A DNA stretch of 64,000 bases, from the NCBI RefSeq assembly GCF_011297335.1, contig NZ_JAAOTJ010000012.1, positions 124,001 to 188,000 on the forward strand, given 5' to 3'. The notes under the pieces were generated by a model, which was not told the DNA's origin, did no database searches, and saw nothing but the letters and a program-made list of their open reading frames with translations. Each line of letters begins with the position of its first letter. Within the stretch, counting starts at the first letter, position 1. The translations under genes were made by a program, and so were the position numbers. Source of the DNA: Catellatospora methionotrophica (GTDB lineage Bacteria > Actinomycetota > Actinomycetes > Mycobacteriales > Micromonosporaceae). Below, piece by piece: positions 16,784-25,454 of this stretch.

Positions 16784-18358
16784 ATGCAGGCCGAGATTCT
16801 GGTGGTCGGGGGCGGCCTCGGTGGGGTGGCCGCGGCGCTGGGCGCGCTGCGGGCCGGGCGGCGCGTGGTGCTGACCGAGGAGTACGACTGGCTCGGCGGG
16901 CAGCTGACCAGCCAGGCCGTGCCGCCGGACGAGCACAGCTGGGTGGAGCAGTTCGGGGTGACGGCGAGCTACCGCGCGCTGCGCGAGGGCATCCGTGACT
17001 ACTACCGGGCGAACTACCCGCTGATCCCGGCGGCCCGTGCCTGGCGCGAGCTGAACCCGGGCGGCGGCCACGTCAGCCGCCTGTGCCACGAGCCCCGCGT
17101 CGCCGTCGCGGTGATCGAGGCGATGCTGGCCCCGTACCGGTCGTCGGGCCGGTTGACGGTGCTGCAGCCGTACCGGCCGGTGGCCGCCGACGCCGGCGGC
17201 GACCGGGTCACCGCGGTGACCGTCGAGCACGTGCGCACCGGCGACCGGCTGACGATCGAGGCGGCGTACACCCTCGACGCGACCGAGACCGGCGAGCTGC
17301 TGCCGCTGACCGGCACCGAGTACGTCACCGGGTTCGAGTCGCAGCACGAGACCGGCGAGCCGAGCGCCCCGGACACGGCGCAGCCGATGAACATGCAGGC
17401 CGTGTCGGTGTGCTTCGCGATCGACCACGTCGACGGCGACAACACCATCGACAAGCCCGCGCAGTACGACTTCTGGCGCGCGTACCAGCCGGATTTCTGG
17501 GGTGACCGGCTCCTGTCGTTCCGGTCGCCGAACCCGCGCACCCTGGCGATCAGCGAGCGCAGCTTCACCCCGAACCCCGACGACGACCCGCTGTCGGTCG
17601 TCGCCGACCAGCGGGTCAATCCGGGCGACGGCAACCTGTGGACGTTCCGGCGCATCGCGGCCCGCAAGCTGTTCACGACGGGCACCTACGACAGCGACAT
17701 CTGCCTGGTCAACTGGCCGATGATCGACTACTTCGAGAGCCCGGTCATCGACGTGCCCGACGTCGACACGCACATCGCGAACGCGAAGCAGCTGTCGCTG
17801 TCGGTCCTGTACTGGCTGCAGACCGAGGCGGGCTTCCCCGGCCTGCGGCTGCGCGGCGACGTCACCGGCGGCGCCGACGGCCTGGCGATGGCCCCCTACA
17901 TCCGGGAGTCGCGGCGTATCCGGGCCGAGTACACGGTCGTCGAGCAGGACCTGTCGCTGGCCGTACGCGGCGACAAGGGCGCGGTGGAGTACCCCGACGC
18001 GGTCGGGGTCGGCATGTACCGCATCGACCTGCACCCCTCCACCGGCGGCGACAACTACATCGACGTCGGGTCCTGTCCCTTCGAGATCCCGCTCGGCGCG
18101 CTCATCCCGCGCCGCATGGACAACCTCCTGCCCGCGGGCAAGAACATCGGCACCACGCACATCACCAACGGCTCGTACCGGCTACACCCGGTCGAGTGGA
18201 ACGTGGGCGAGGTGGCGGGGGCGCTCGCGGCGTACTGCCTGAACAACGGGCAGACACCGCGCGGCGTGCGCAACACCCCGGAGCACCTGTCCGGGTTCCA
18301 GGCACAGCTCATCCGGGACGGCGTGGAACTGCGCTGGCCCGACGTCTCCGGCTACTGA
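16784..18358 (+). CDS. FAD-dependent oxidoreductase (FAD_oxidored / xanthan-lyase-associated type)
   Basis: This 524-residue flavoprotein has an N-terminal dinucleotide fold (ILVVGGGLGGVAAALGALRA, residues about 5-24) with ADP-binding acid in the following strand, the loop DWLGGQLTSQAVPP, and a late FAD-contact segment (MDNLLPAGKNIGTTHITNGS). The family (PF12831-like) is often found in bacterial polysaccharide loci, where it is sometimes annotated xanthan-lyase-like; its reaction is not established. Lying between the LacI regulator and the sugar-binding lipoprotein, it probably oxidises or modifies the imported sugar. No signal peptide is present, so it acts in the cytoplasm. Confidence 0.8.
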   Translation: MQAEILVVGGGLGGVAAALGALRAGRRVVLTEEYDWLGGQLTSQAVPPDEHSWVEQFGVTASYRALREGIRDYYRANYPLIPAARAWRELNPGGGHVSRLCHEPRVAVAVIEAMLAPYRSSGRLTVLQPYRPVAADAGGDRVTAVTVEHVRTGDRLTIEAAYTLDATETGELLPLTGTEYVTGFESQHETGEPSAPDTAQPMNMQAVSVCFAIDHVDGDNTIDKPAQYDFWRAYQPDFWGDRLLSFRSPNPRTLAISERSFTPNPDDDPLSVVADQRVNPGDGNLWTFRRIAARKLFTTGTYDSDICLVNWPMIDYFESPVIDVPDVDTHIANAKQLSLSVLYWLQTEAGFPGLRLRGDVTGGADGLAMAPYIRESRRIRAEYTVVEQDLSLAVRGDKGAVEYPDAVGVGMYRIDLHPSTGGDNYIDVGSCPFEIPLGALIPRRMDNLLPAGKNIGTTHITNGSYRLHPVEWNVGEVAGALAAYCLNNGQTPRGVRNTPEHLSGFQAQLIRDGVELRWPDVSGY

Positions 18359-18384
18359 CCGGCCACCTTGAGTTGGAGTTATCG

Positions 18385-19662
18385 ATGAAGATACGTGGAA
18401 TCCTCGCCGCCGCGACCGCGGGCGTGCTGTCTCTCGGCCTGGCCGCCTGCGGCGGCGATCCAGAGCCGAGCACCGGCCCGGTGTCGCTGCGGATGACGGT
18501 GTGGTCCTCGAACGAGGCGCACCTGAAGCTGTTCAACGAGATCGCCGACGCCTACAGGGCGAAGAACCCCCGGGTCACCGAGGTCAAGTTCGACCCGATC
18601 CCGTTCGAGAGCTACACCACCACCCTGACCACGCAGATCGCGGGCGGCAACGGCCCGGACCTGGCCTGGCTGCTGGAGAACTCGGCCCCCGACTTCGTGA
18701 ACTCCGGCGCGCTGGTGCCGCTGGACGACACGCTGGGCAAGGCCGAGGGCTACAACGCCGCCGACCTGAGCCCGTCGGCGACCTCGCTCTGGAAGGCCGA
18801 CGGCAAGCTGTTCGCGTACCCGTTCTCGACCTCGCCGTTCGGCGTTTTCGTCAACACCGACCAGCTCAAGGCCGCCGGGCAGCAGACCCCGGCCGAGCTG
18901 ATCGCCGCCAACCAGTGGACCTGGGACAAGGCGGTGTCGGTCGCGGCCGCGTCGTCGGCCAAGAGCGGCAAGGCAGGCCTGGTCGTACGCGACTTCGACT
19001 ACAAGAACTGGGACAACCTGTCGACGGTGTGGACCGGCTGGGGCGCGCAGGCGTGGACGCCGGACGGCAAGGGCTGCGGATTCGACCAGCAGCCGATGGT
19101 CGACGCGATGACCTTCCTGCACAAGTCGATCTTCACGGACAAGGCCCTGCCCGGCCCCGGCACCACCGCGGACTTCTTCGCCGGTGAGGCCGCCATGACG
19201 ATCACCCAGATCTCGCGGGCCTCGCTGCTCAAGGACGCCAAGTTCGGCTGGGACCTGGTCCCGCTGCCGACCGGCCCCAAGGGCGAGTACGCCGTCATCG
19301 GCCAGGCCGGTCTCGGCGCGCTGAAGAAGGGCAAGAACGCCGACGTCGCCGCCGACTTCCTCGCCTTCTTCACCAACCCCGACAACTCCGCCAAGCTCGC
19401 CGCGTACTTCCCGCCGCCGCGCACCTCCCAGCTCACCGCCGAGACCCTCGCGAAGACGAACCCGCTGCTCAAGCCCGAGCAGCTGCAGCAGGTCGTCATC
19501 GACGGCATCTCCACCGGCGTCGTCAAGCCCAGCCACACCGGCCAGGCCGAGATCGCCCAGGCGGTCCGGGCCGCGCTCGACCCGCTGTGGAAGCCCGACG
19601 CCGACATCAAGGCGGTCCTCGGCGGCGTGTGCTCGGCCATCAACCCCCTACTGGCCAAGTGA
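18385..19662 (+). CDS. Sugar-binding lipoprotein of an ABC importer
   Basis: 425 residues. A lipoprotein signal ends in LGLAAC (lipid-bearing Cys22). The mature part is a family 1 extracellular solute-binding protein: VSLRMTVWSSNEAHLKLFNE, then QIAGGNGPDLAWLLENSAPD and a WTWDKAVSVAA segment. It should capture an oligosaccharide at the cell surface and pass it to the two permeases that follow. The stop overlaps the GTG of the first permease by four bases, so the genes are translationally coupled. No ATPase is encoded in this operon, so a shared MsiK-type ATPase elsewhere is likely, as in many actinomycete sugar systems. Confidence 0.92.
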   Translation: MKIRGILAAATAGVLSLGLAACGGDPEPSTGPVSLRMTVWSSNEAHLKLFNEIADAYRAKNPRVTEVKFDPIPFESYTTTLTTQIAGGNGPDLAWLLENSAPDFVNSGALVPLDDTLGKAEGYNAADLSPSATSLWKADGKLFAYPFSTSPFGVFVNTDQLKAAGQQTPAELIAANQWTWDKAVSVAAASSAKSGKAGLVVRDFDYKNWDNLSTVWTGWGAQAWTPDGKGCGFDQQPMVDAMTFLHKSIFTDKALPGPGTTADFFAGEAAMTITQISRASLLKDAKFGWDLVPLPTGPKGEYAVIGQAGLGALKKGKNADVAADFLAFFTNPDNSAKLAAYFPPPRTSQLTAETLAKTNPLLKPEQLQQVVIDGISTGVVKPSHTGQAEIAQAVRAALDPLWKPDADIKAVLGGVCSAINPLLAK

Positions 19663-20552
19663 GCACTCGCTTCTGGACGGGTAGCCGGCGCGACACCCTC
19701 GCCGGCTACCTGTTCATCGCCCCCCAGCTCCTCGGCTCGGTGCTGTTCGTGTTCGTGCCGCTGGGCCTGGTGTTCTGGTACAGCCTGCACGAGTGGAACG
19801 TGCTCGCCGACACCTTCACGTTCGTCGGTGCCGAGAACTACCAGGCGCTTGCCGACGACCCGAAGCTCGCCGACGCGCTCGTGGCGACCGGTTTCTTCTC
19901 CGCCGGGCTGGTCGTGCTCAACCTGAGCCTGGCCCTGCTGCTGGCGGTGCTGCTCAACCAGCGGCTGCGCGGCACGGTGTTCTTCCGGACCGTGTTCTTC
20001 TCGCCGGTCGTGGTGAGCCTGGTCGCCTGGACCATCGTGTGGAACTTCCTGCTCCAGGACAACGGGGGCATCAACGCCCTGCTGGAGACCGTCGGCGTCG
20101 ACGGGCCGAACTGGCTGCGCGGCGAGGGCACCGCCATGGTCGCGGTGATCGTGGTCCAGGTGATCAAGAACGTCGGCCTGAACATGGTGCTGTTCCTGGC
20201 CGCGCTGCAGGGCGTGCCCGCCAACCTGTACGAGGCGGCCACCGTCGACGGGGCGAGCCGCCGCAGGCAGTTCCTCAGCATCACCGTGCCGATGATCAGC
20301 CCGACCATCCTGCTCACGTCGATCATCACGGTGGTCGGCTCGCTGCAGGTGTTCGCGCAGATCGCGGTGCTCACCCAGGGCGGCCCGGGAACGTCGACCA
20401 CGGTGCTCGTCTACTACCTCTACCAGCAGGCGTTCCAGTTCCACCACTTCGGATACGGGGCCACCCTGTCCGTGCTGCTGTTCGCGATCGTGCTGCTGCT
20501 GACCCTGGTCCAGTGGCGTATGCGCCGGAAGTGGGTGTTCCATGAGTCGTAG
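19659..20552 (+). CDS. ABC sugar importer permease 1 (MalF-type)
   Basis: 297 residues with about six membrane helices (GYLFIAPQLLGSVLFVFVPL begins the first). The cytoplasmic EAA loop reads YEAATVDGASRRRQFLSITV, which docks the ATPase. The start is GTG 19659, overlapping the lipoprotein stop. The stop overlaps the next permease by 11 bases. It pairs with the next gene to form the membrane channel of a CUT1-type sugar importer. Confidence 0.92.
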   Translation: MSTRFWTGSRRDTLAGYLFIAPQLLGSVLFVFVPLGLVFWYSLHEWNVLADTFTFVGAENYQALADDPKLADALVATGFFSAGLVVLNLSLALLLAVLLNQRLRGTVFFRTVFFSPVVVSLVAWTIVWNFLLQDNGGINALLETVGVDGPNWLRGEGTAMVAVIVVQVIKNVGLNMVLFLAALQGVPANLYEAATVDGASRRRQFLSITVPMISPTILLTSIITVVGSLQVFAQIAVLTQGGPGTSTTVLVYYLYQQAFQFHHFGYGATLSVLLFAIVLLLTLVQWRMRRKWVFHES

Positions 20553-21372
20553 GGCCAAGACCGCCGTGTACGGCGTGCTGTGCCTGCTGGCGCTGCCGTT
20601 CCTGTTCCCGACCTGGTGGATGGTGACCTCGTCGCTCAAACCGGTCGGCGACATCTTCGCCTTCCCGCCGACACTGTTCCCGACCGACGTCAGCTTCGAC
20701 GCGTACGCCAAGGCGTTCGAGCTGCAGCCGTTCGCACGGCAGTACTTCAACAGCATGTACATCGCCGCGCTCGTCACGGTCGGCACGCTCGCGGTGTCGT
20801 CGCTGGCCGGATACGCGTTCGCGCGGATCAAGTTCAAGGGCGCGAACCTCTGGTTCGTGGTGATCCTGGTCGGCCTGCTCATCCCGAGCGAGGTCACCAT
20901 CGTGCCGCTGTTCAAGATGTTCGACGCCTGGGGCATGGTCGACACGCACTGGCCGCTGATCCTGGTGCCGATCCTCGGCGCGCCCAGCGTGCTGGCGACG
21001 TTCATCATGCGGCAGTTCTTCCTCGCCCTGCCCGGCGAACTGGAGGAGGCCGCGAAGGTCGACGGCCTCGGCCGCTTCGCGATCTTCCGGCTGATCGCGC
21101 TGCCGCTGGCCCGCCCGGCCCTGGGCGCGGTCGCCATCTTCACCTTCCTGCACAGCTGGAACCTCTACCTGGAACCGATCGTGTTCCTGTCCAGCTCCGA
21201 GATGTTCACCCTGCCGCAGGCGCTGACCCAGTTCGTCGACGCGTACGGCGGCCCGATGTGGGACATCCAGCTCAGCGCGGCGTCGCTGACGGCGCTGCCG
21301 GTGCTGGTCGTGTTCGTCATCGCGCAACGCCAGTTCATCGAGGGCCTGGCCCACACGGGCCTCAAGGGATAG
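20542..21372 (+). CDS. ABC sugar importer permease 2 (MalG-type)
   Basis: 276 residues, about six membrane helices. The EAA loop is LEEAAKVDGLGRFAIFRLIA. The N terminus (TAVYGVLCLLALPFLFPTWW) and the typical VTSSLKPVGDIFAFPP segment identify the MalG/CUT1 branch. It starts inside the end of permease 1 and ends two bases before the esterase gene, so the whole set is one operon. Confidence 0.92.
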   Translation: MSRRAKTAVYGVLCLLALPFLFPTWWMVTSSLKPVGDIFAFPPTLFPTDVSFDAYAKAFELQPFARQYFNSMYIAALVTVGTLAVSSLAGYAFARIKFKGANLWFVVILVGLLIPSEVTIVPLFKMFDAWGMVDTHWPLILVPILGAPSVLATFIMRQFFLALPGELEEAAKVDGLGRFAIFRLIALPLARPALGAVAIFTFLHSWNLYLEPIVFLSSSEMFTLPQALTQFVDAYGGPMWDIQLSAASLTALPVLVVFVIAQRQFIEGLAHTGLKG

Positions 21373-21374
21373 CC

Positions 21375-22328
21375 ATGCCGATCACCGAGCCGAACCCGGG
21401 GGAGTACCGCAGCACGCTGCGGGCGCCGGACGACTTCGACGCCTTCTGGGCGCGCACGCTGGCGCAGGCGCGCGCGTTCGCGCTGGACGCGCGCTTCACG
21501 CCCGCGTGGCAGCGCACGATCGAGGTCCACGACGTCACCTTCGCCGGGTTCGGCGGGCACCCCGTCAAGGCCTGGCTCGCCCTGCCCGCCGGGACCCGCG
21601 AACCGCTGCCGTGCGTGGTCGAGTATCCCGGCTACGGCGGCGGGCGCGGCCTCGCCCACGAGCGCCTGCTGTACGCCGCTGCCGGATACGCCCACCTGTA
21701 CATGGACGTACGTGGCCAGGGCAGCGGCTGGAGCCACGGCGACACCCCGGACCCGGTGGGGACCGGACCGCAGCATCCCGGGTTCATGACCCGTGGCGTG
21801 CTCGACCCGGACACCCACTACTACCGCCGCGTGATCACCGACGCGGTCCGCGCCGTCGCGGCGGCCCGCGCGTTCCCGCTGGTGGACGGGTCACGGGTCG
21901 CGGTGACGGGGGAGAGCCAGGGCGGCGGCCTGGCCCTGGCCGTCGGAGCCCTCGTCCCCGACCTGGCCGCCGTCGCACCTGACGTGCCGTTCCTCTGTGA
22001 CCACCGGCGTGGCGCGGAACTGGCCACCGCCGGACCGTACCGCGAGGTCACCGCGTACCTGGCGGTACACCGCGACCACGAGGAGCAGGTGTTCCGCACC
22101 CTGTCCTACAGCGACGGCGTCCTGTTCGCCGAACGGGCGACCGCCCCGGCCCTGTTCTCCGTCGCCCACATGGACGCGAGCTGCCCACCGTCGACCGTCT
22201 ACGCCGCCTACCACCGCTACGCGGGCCCCAAACGCATCGAGATCTACCCCTTCAACGGCCACGAGGGCGGCGAAGCCGTCCAGGACGCCGCCCGCCTCGC
22301 CTTCTTCGACGCCACCCTCGCCCGCTGA
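21375..22328 (+). CDS. Acetyl xylan esterase family (AXE1) alpha/beta hydrolase
   Basis: 317 residues of the AXE1/cephalosporin-C deacetylase family. The nucleophile elbow is GESQGG (Ser181), the acid is in HMDASCPPS (Asp267) and the histidine in NGHEGG (His296). The family-typical MDVRGQGSG lies before the elbow. No signal peptide is present, so it should remove acetyl groups from imported oligosaccharides inside the cell. It is the last gene of the LacI-led operon and is followed by a long hairpin. Confidence 0.9.
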   Translation: MPITEPNPGEYRSTLRAPDDFDAFWARTLAQARAFALDARFTPAWQRTIEVHDVTFAGFGGHPVKAWLALPAGTREPLPCVVEYPGYGGGRGLAHERLLYAAAGYAHLYMDVRGQGSGWSHGDTPDPVGTGPQHPGFMTRGVLDPDTHYYRRVITDAVRAVAAARAFPLVDGSRVAVTGESQGGGLALAVGALVPDLAAVAPDVPFLCDHRRGAELATAGPYREVTAYLAVHRDHEEQVFRTLSYSDGVLFAERATAPALFSVAHMDASCPPSTVYAAYHRYAGPKRIEIYPFNGHEGGEAVQDAARLAFFDATLAR

Positions 22329-22410
22329 TTCCCCGAAACTGCCGGACCGCGACCGCCGGGTGCCCACGTCGCCACGACGATCCCCTGCCGGTCAGCGCCC
22401 CGGTTCGGCC

Positions 22411-22496
22411 GGGGGACATGTTCGCTGTGGTGCGTGCTCGTTTTCGGACGCTTGCGCGTCCCGAAACGGGCACGCCCCGGCGCGCACATGTCTCCT
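22411..22496. repeat. Long imperfect hairpin between convergent genes
   Basis: Bases 22411-22451 pair with 22456-22496. The tip is GGACGC-TTGC-GCGTCC, with longer imperfect arms containing GCGTGC...GCACGC and ending in ACATGT on both sides. It fits a bidirectional terminator for the esterase and DUF402 genes, but is far longer than needed. The preceding 80 bases (22329-22410) hold nothing else I recognise. Confidence 0.6.
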
Positions 22497-22503
22497 GCCG
22501 GGG

Positions 22504-23157
22504 TCACCAGGCGCGCGGGCGGTCCCAGCCGGGCGGTGGCGTGTCGGGCGTCTCGGCTGTCCAGGCCGGGTCGGGGCGGAAGTCGCACCAGGTGCCGTCG
22601 AACGGGAAGGCGGCAGCCTCGACCAGGTCGATGATCTCCCGGCCGGCCCGGCGCACGCGGGCCTCGTCGTCGACCCAGTAGTGCTCGGGCTGGGTCAGGC
22701 GCTCGGCGAACACGTCCTCGTCCTTCCAACGCCAGGTGCGGTCGGCGTCGATCCAGACGTCGAGGTCCCAGTCGGCGGTGTCGAGCCCGGCCAGCAGCGG
22801 GTCGCGCCAGGCGATGCCGGGCCGCTCCAGGTTGGCGTACCAGTTGCGGAAGCGCCCGTCGGTGTCGAAGAACCAGCGGACGGAGTAGTCGGCCCCGGCC
22901 GGGTGCCACGACAGCACGCCGTGGCGGGCGACGAAGGGCATCGGCCGCTTCGGCCCGGTGACCCACTCGGCCAGCGGCACGTGTGACATGTGGCGGTCGT
23001 CGAGCCGGTTCAGGTGCCAGCCGTAGGTGCCGCGCGTACACCAGAGCAGCAGGCCGCGCTCGTCGTGGCGCACCGCTCGCATCGGATACAGGCCGCCGAC
23101 CTGCAGGTTCTGGAAGTGGCGGACGCAGACCAGCTCACCCGGCTCGAAGGTCACCAT
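22504..23157 (-). CDS. DUF402 domain protein
   Basis: 217 residues matching DUF402, a family related to nucleotidyl/diphosphate phosphatases. The segments SVRWFFDTDGRFRNWYANLE, DWDLDVWIDADRTWRWKDED and the acidic DLDV-x-ID cluster are the usual metal-binding positions. Many actinobacterial members are annotated as hypothetical, and a nucleoside diphosphate phosphatase role is possible by homology only. TAGGTT stands six bases before the ATG 23157, without a ribosome site, so the mRNA is probably leaderless. Confidence 0.8.
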   Translation of the reverse strand: MVTFEPGELVCVRHFQNLQVGGLYPMRAVRHDERGLLLWCTRGTYGWHLNRLDDRHMSHVPLAEWVTGPKRPMPFVARHGVLSWHPAGADYSVRWFFDTDGRFRNWYANLERPGIAWRDPLLAGLDTADWDLDVWIDADRTWRWKDEDVFAERLTQPEHYWVDDEARVRRAGREIIDLVEAAAFPFDGTWCDFRPDPAWTAETPDTPPPGWDRPRAW

Positions 23158-23224
23158 CCCGGCAACCTATCGGACCCGGCGGCCCGGCCACGGCAGGCGC
23201 CGTTCAGCCGTCCGGCGAGCCGAC

Positions 23225-23254
23225 TTGATAGGCAAGTGATTACTTGCCTATAGT
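23225..23254 (+). promoter_or_regulatory. ArsR-type promoter-operator
   Basis: TTGATA (23225-23230) and TATAGT (23249-23254), 18 bases apart, form a strong promoter. It is covered by a perfect palindrome with arms ATAGGCAAGT (23228-23237) and ACTTGCCTAT (23242-23251) around GATT. The regulator would therefore shut off its own promoter. The expected RNA start falls at the GTG 23262. Confidence 0.8.
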
Positions 23255-23261
23255 GGCTGAC

Positions 23262-23549
23262 GTGGGCGACGTCTTCAAGGCACTGGCCGACCCGACCCGG
23301 CGGCACATCCTCGACGAGCTCGCCGAGCGCGACGACCAGACGCTGTTCGAGATCTGTGCCCGGTTGGCCGCCAAGCACCAGTTCACCTCATCGCGCCAGG
23401 CCGTCTCCCAGCACCTCGACCTGCTGGAGGCCGCCGGTCTGGTGCGTACCCGCCGCGAGGGGCGCTACAAGTTCCACACCCTCGACACCCGCCCGCTCGC
23501 GCAGATCGCGCAACGCTGGCTCCGTGACAAGCCACAGGAGAACCCATGA
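23262..23549 (+). CDS. ArsR-family winged-helix repressor
   Basis: 95 residues of the ArsR/SmtB fold: FKALADPTRRHILDELAERD at the N terminus, a recognition helix in SSRQAVSQHLDLLEAAGL, and a C-terminal wing REGRYKFHTLD. No metal-binding cysteine pair is seen, so it probably senses something other than a metal. I choose GTG 23262 because the promoter (TTGATA/TATAGT) predicts transcription starting right there. GTG 23253 and TTG 23244 lie inside the promoter itself. It overlaps the VOC gene by four bases (ATGA), so the two are co-expressed. Confidence 0.85.
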   Translation: MGDVFKALADPTRRHILDELAERDDQTLFEICARLAAKHQFTSSRQAVSQHLDLLEAAGLVRTRREGRYKFHTLDTRPLAQIAQRWLRDKPQENP

Positions 23550-23932
23550 AGATCCACCTTGCCAGCATCCTCGTCGACGACCAGGCCAAGGCGCTGGCGT
23601 TCTACACCGACGTGCTCGGCTTCGTGAAGAAGAACGACGTCCCGATGGGCGAGTTCAGCTGGATCACCGTCGTCTCGGCCGAGGACCCCGACGGCGTCGA
23701 GCTGGTGCTGGAGCCCGACGCCCACCCGGCGGCCAAGCCGTTCAAGGCGGCCCTGGTCGGCGACGGCATCCCGTTCACCTCGTTCGCGGTGACCGACGTG
23801 CAGGCCGAGTACGAGCGCCTGACCAAGCTCGGCGTCGTCTTCACCCAGCCCCCGACGTCGATGGGCCCGGTCACCACCGCCGTGCTCGACGACACCTGCG
23901 GCAACCTCATCCAGATCGCCCACATGAACTGA
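23546..23932 (+). CDS. VOC (glyoxalase/bleomycin-resistance fold) protein
   Basis: 128 residues built of two beta-alpha-beta-beta-beta units: KIHLASILVDDQAKALAFYT at the start and QAEYERLTKLGVVFTQPP later, ending GNLIQIAHMN. Metal-ligand positions are less complete than in glyoxalase I (Glu in VELVLEPD and possibly the His at the start), so it is more likely a binding or small dioxygenase-like member than a glyoxalase. It is translationally coupled to the ArsR regulator, a common pair in actinomycetes whose substrate is unknown. Confidence 0.85.
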   Translation: MKIHLASILVDDQAKALAFYTDVLGFVKKNDVPMGEFSWITVVSAEDPDGVELVLEPDAHPAAKPFKAALVGDGIPFTSFAVTDVQAEYERLTKLGVVFTQPPTSMGPVTTAVLDDTCGNLIQIAHMN

Positions 23933-24044
23933 CGCGCGGTGGTGCGGTGGTCGGGTGTGGACGGTGGTGTCGGATCGGCGCGGTTCGCTCGGGGCGACGG
24001 GTAGGCGACTGCGTCGGCGGGCGCGCGGGCCTACGCTGCCGGGC

Positions 24045-24743
24045 ATGCGCCCTACCCCTCTGCTCGCGCTGGCCGCCGTCTGCGTGCTCGCCACCGCCAC
24101 CGCCTGTGGCGGCGACGAGGGCGACCCGGTCACCGCGCCCACGTTCTCCACCGTGGTCAGCCCGACCGCCGCCCCGGTCGCGTCGGCGTCGGCGGCGGCG
24201 TCCCCGGCTCCCGCGCGGAGCTCGGCCCGCCCATCACCGGCCGCGCCGTCCTGGCCGTCGCCGGCCGACTGCGTCTCCTACAACCCGAACAACCTGACCG
24301 TGCAGTACGAGGCGGGCATCCACCAGGTCATGGACGGGTCGAAGATCGTCGCGCGGCTGCACGGCGGCCCCGGCGAGAACATCGGCGACCAGGGGCTGGC
24401 CCTGGCCCAGCGGTACAAGCGGCACTGCTTCATCGGGCGTGGCAACGGGCGTGAGGACGCCAACGCCTTCGTGTTCGACTACTGGCGCGACTCGTCGGGC
24501 AAGCGCACCACGATCCCCGGCGAGGACGACGCCTGCTCGTCGTACGACCGGGGGAATCTGCAGGTCAACGACATGGGTGGCGGGCAGGGCTGGCGGGTCA
24601 AGGACGACGACAACGTGCTGCACCTGTTCGACGACGAGTCCGACGCCCGCGACGGCCGCCTGGTCCTGGCCAAGTACGGCCGGATCTGCCGCCTGGGCAA
24701 CCCGCCCGACGACGACCAGGACTACGTCACGTACGGGCGGTGA
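24045..24743 (+). CDS. Lipoprotein of unknown function
   Basis: 232 residues. The signal LLALAAVCVLATATAC ends in a lipobox (Cys about residue 21). A 50-residue Ala/Ser/Pro linker follows, then a compact domain with CVSYNPNNLTVQYEAGIHQV and four further cysteines that may pair. The domain resembles small secreted actinobacterial proteins annotated hypothetical. TACGCT lies seven bases before the ATG with no ribosome site, so it is probably leaderless. The gene overlaps the convergent hydrolase gene by 17 bases at the 3' ends, so strong convergent transcription would collide. Confidence 0.75.
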   Translation: MRPTPLLALAAVCVLATATACGGDEGDPVTAPTFSTVVSPTAAPVASASAAASPAPARSSARPSPAAPSWPSPADCVSYNPNNLTVQYEAGIHQVMDGSKIVARLHGGPGENIGDQGLALAQRYKRHCFIGRGNGREDANAFVFDYWRDSSGKRTTIPGEDDACSSYDRGNLQVNDMGGGQGWRVKDDDNVLHLFDDESDARDGRLVLAKYGRICRLGNPPDDDQDYVTYGR

Positions 24744-25419
24744 GGAACGCCCGCACGGCGGCGGTGAATTCGTCGGGCCGGTCCTGGTGCACCATGTGAC
24801 CGGCGTCGATGACGGTCAGCGCGCCGTCCGGCAGGGCCCGCGCCAGTTCGGTGATGGTCTCCTGGCGTACGTAGCTGGCCGGGCCGCCGGAGATCAGCAG
24901 CGTGGGCACGGTGATGCCGCGTGCCTCGTCGCGCCAGCGCGGGTCGGGCTCGTCGATCTGCGAGCGCAGCGCCAGCACCGCGTCCCAGTCGAACGGCAGC
25001 TCGCCCTCGGGCCGCTGCGGCGGCACCGGAGTCCTCGGGTACATCAGCCCGGCGTCCTCCACCACCAGCGCGGCCACCCGCTCCGGGAACCGGGCGGCGA
25101 ACAGGTACGCCACCACACCGCCCAGCGAGTGCCCGATCACGGCGGCACGTTCGAGCTTCAGCGCGTCCAGCAGGGCCGCGACATCCGCCACCAGCACGTC
25201 GATCGCGTAGCCGGACGTGCGGTCGCTGAGTCCGTGGCCGCGCTGGTCCACGGCGTACACCCGCCACCGGTCGGCCAGCCGCCGCGCGACGGTGTCCCAG
25301 TCGCCCGGCCCTCCGCCGCCGATCCCGTGCAGCAGCACCACGGGCGGCGCGTCCGCCGCGCCCCACGCACGGTATGCCAGCCGCACCCCGCCGACGTCGG
25401 CGTGCTCGTAGTCGTTCAT
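24727..25419 (-). CDS. Alpha/beta hydrolase
   Basis: 230 residues with the classic hydrolase signature: oxyanion loop VVLLHGIGGGGPGDW, nucleophile elbow GHSLGG (Ser about residue 96), a late Asp and the catalytic His in DAGHMVHQDRPDEF near the C terminus. It has a minimal lid, no signal peptide and no defined substrate. TAGGTT six bases before the ATG suggests a leaderless mRNA. Confidence 0.85.
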   Translation of the reverse strand: MNDYEHADVGGVRLAYRAWGAADAPPVVLLHGIGGGGPGDWDTVARRLADRWRVYAVDQRGHGLSDRTSGYAIDVLVADVAALLDALKLERAAVIGHSLGGVVAYLFAARFPERVAALVVEDAGLMYPRTPVPPQRPEGELPFDWDAVLALRSQIDEPDPRWRDEARGITVPTLLISGGPASYVRQETITELARALPDGALTVIDAGHMVHQDRPDEFTAAVRAFLTART

Positions 25420-25454
25420 GGGGCGAACCTATCGCGCTCGGCGGAGTCTCCAGC

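Noticed and set aside
23225-23261. TTG 23244 and GTG 23253 as ArsR starts
   Set aside because: Both lie in the TTGATA/TATAGT promoter and its palindrome.
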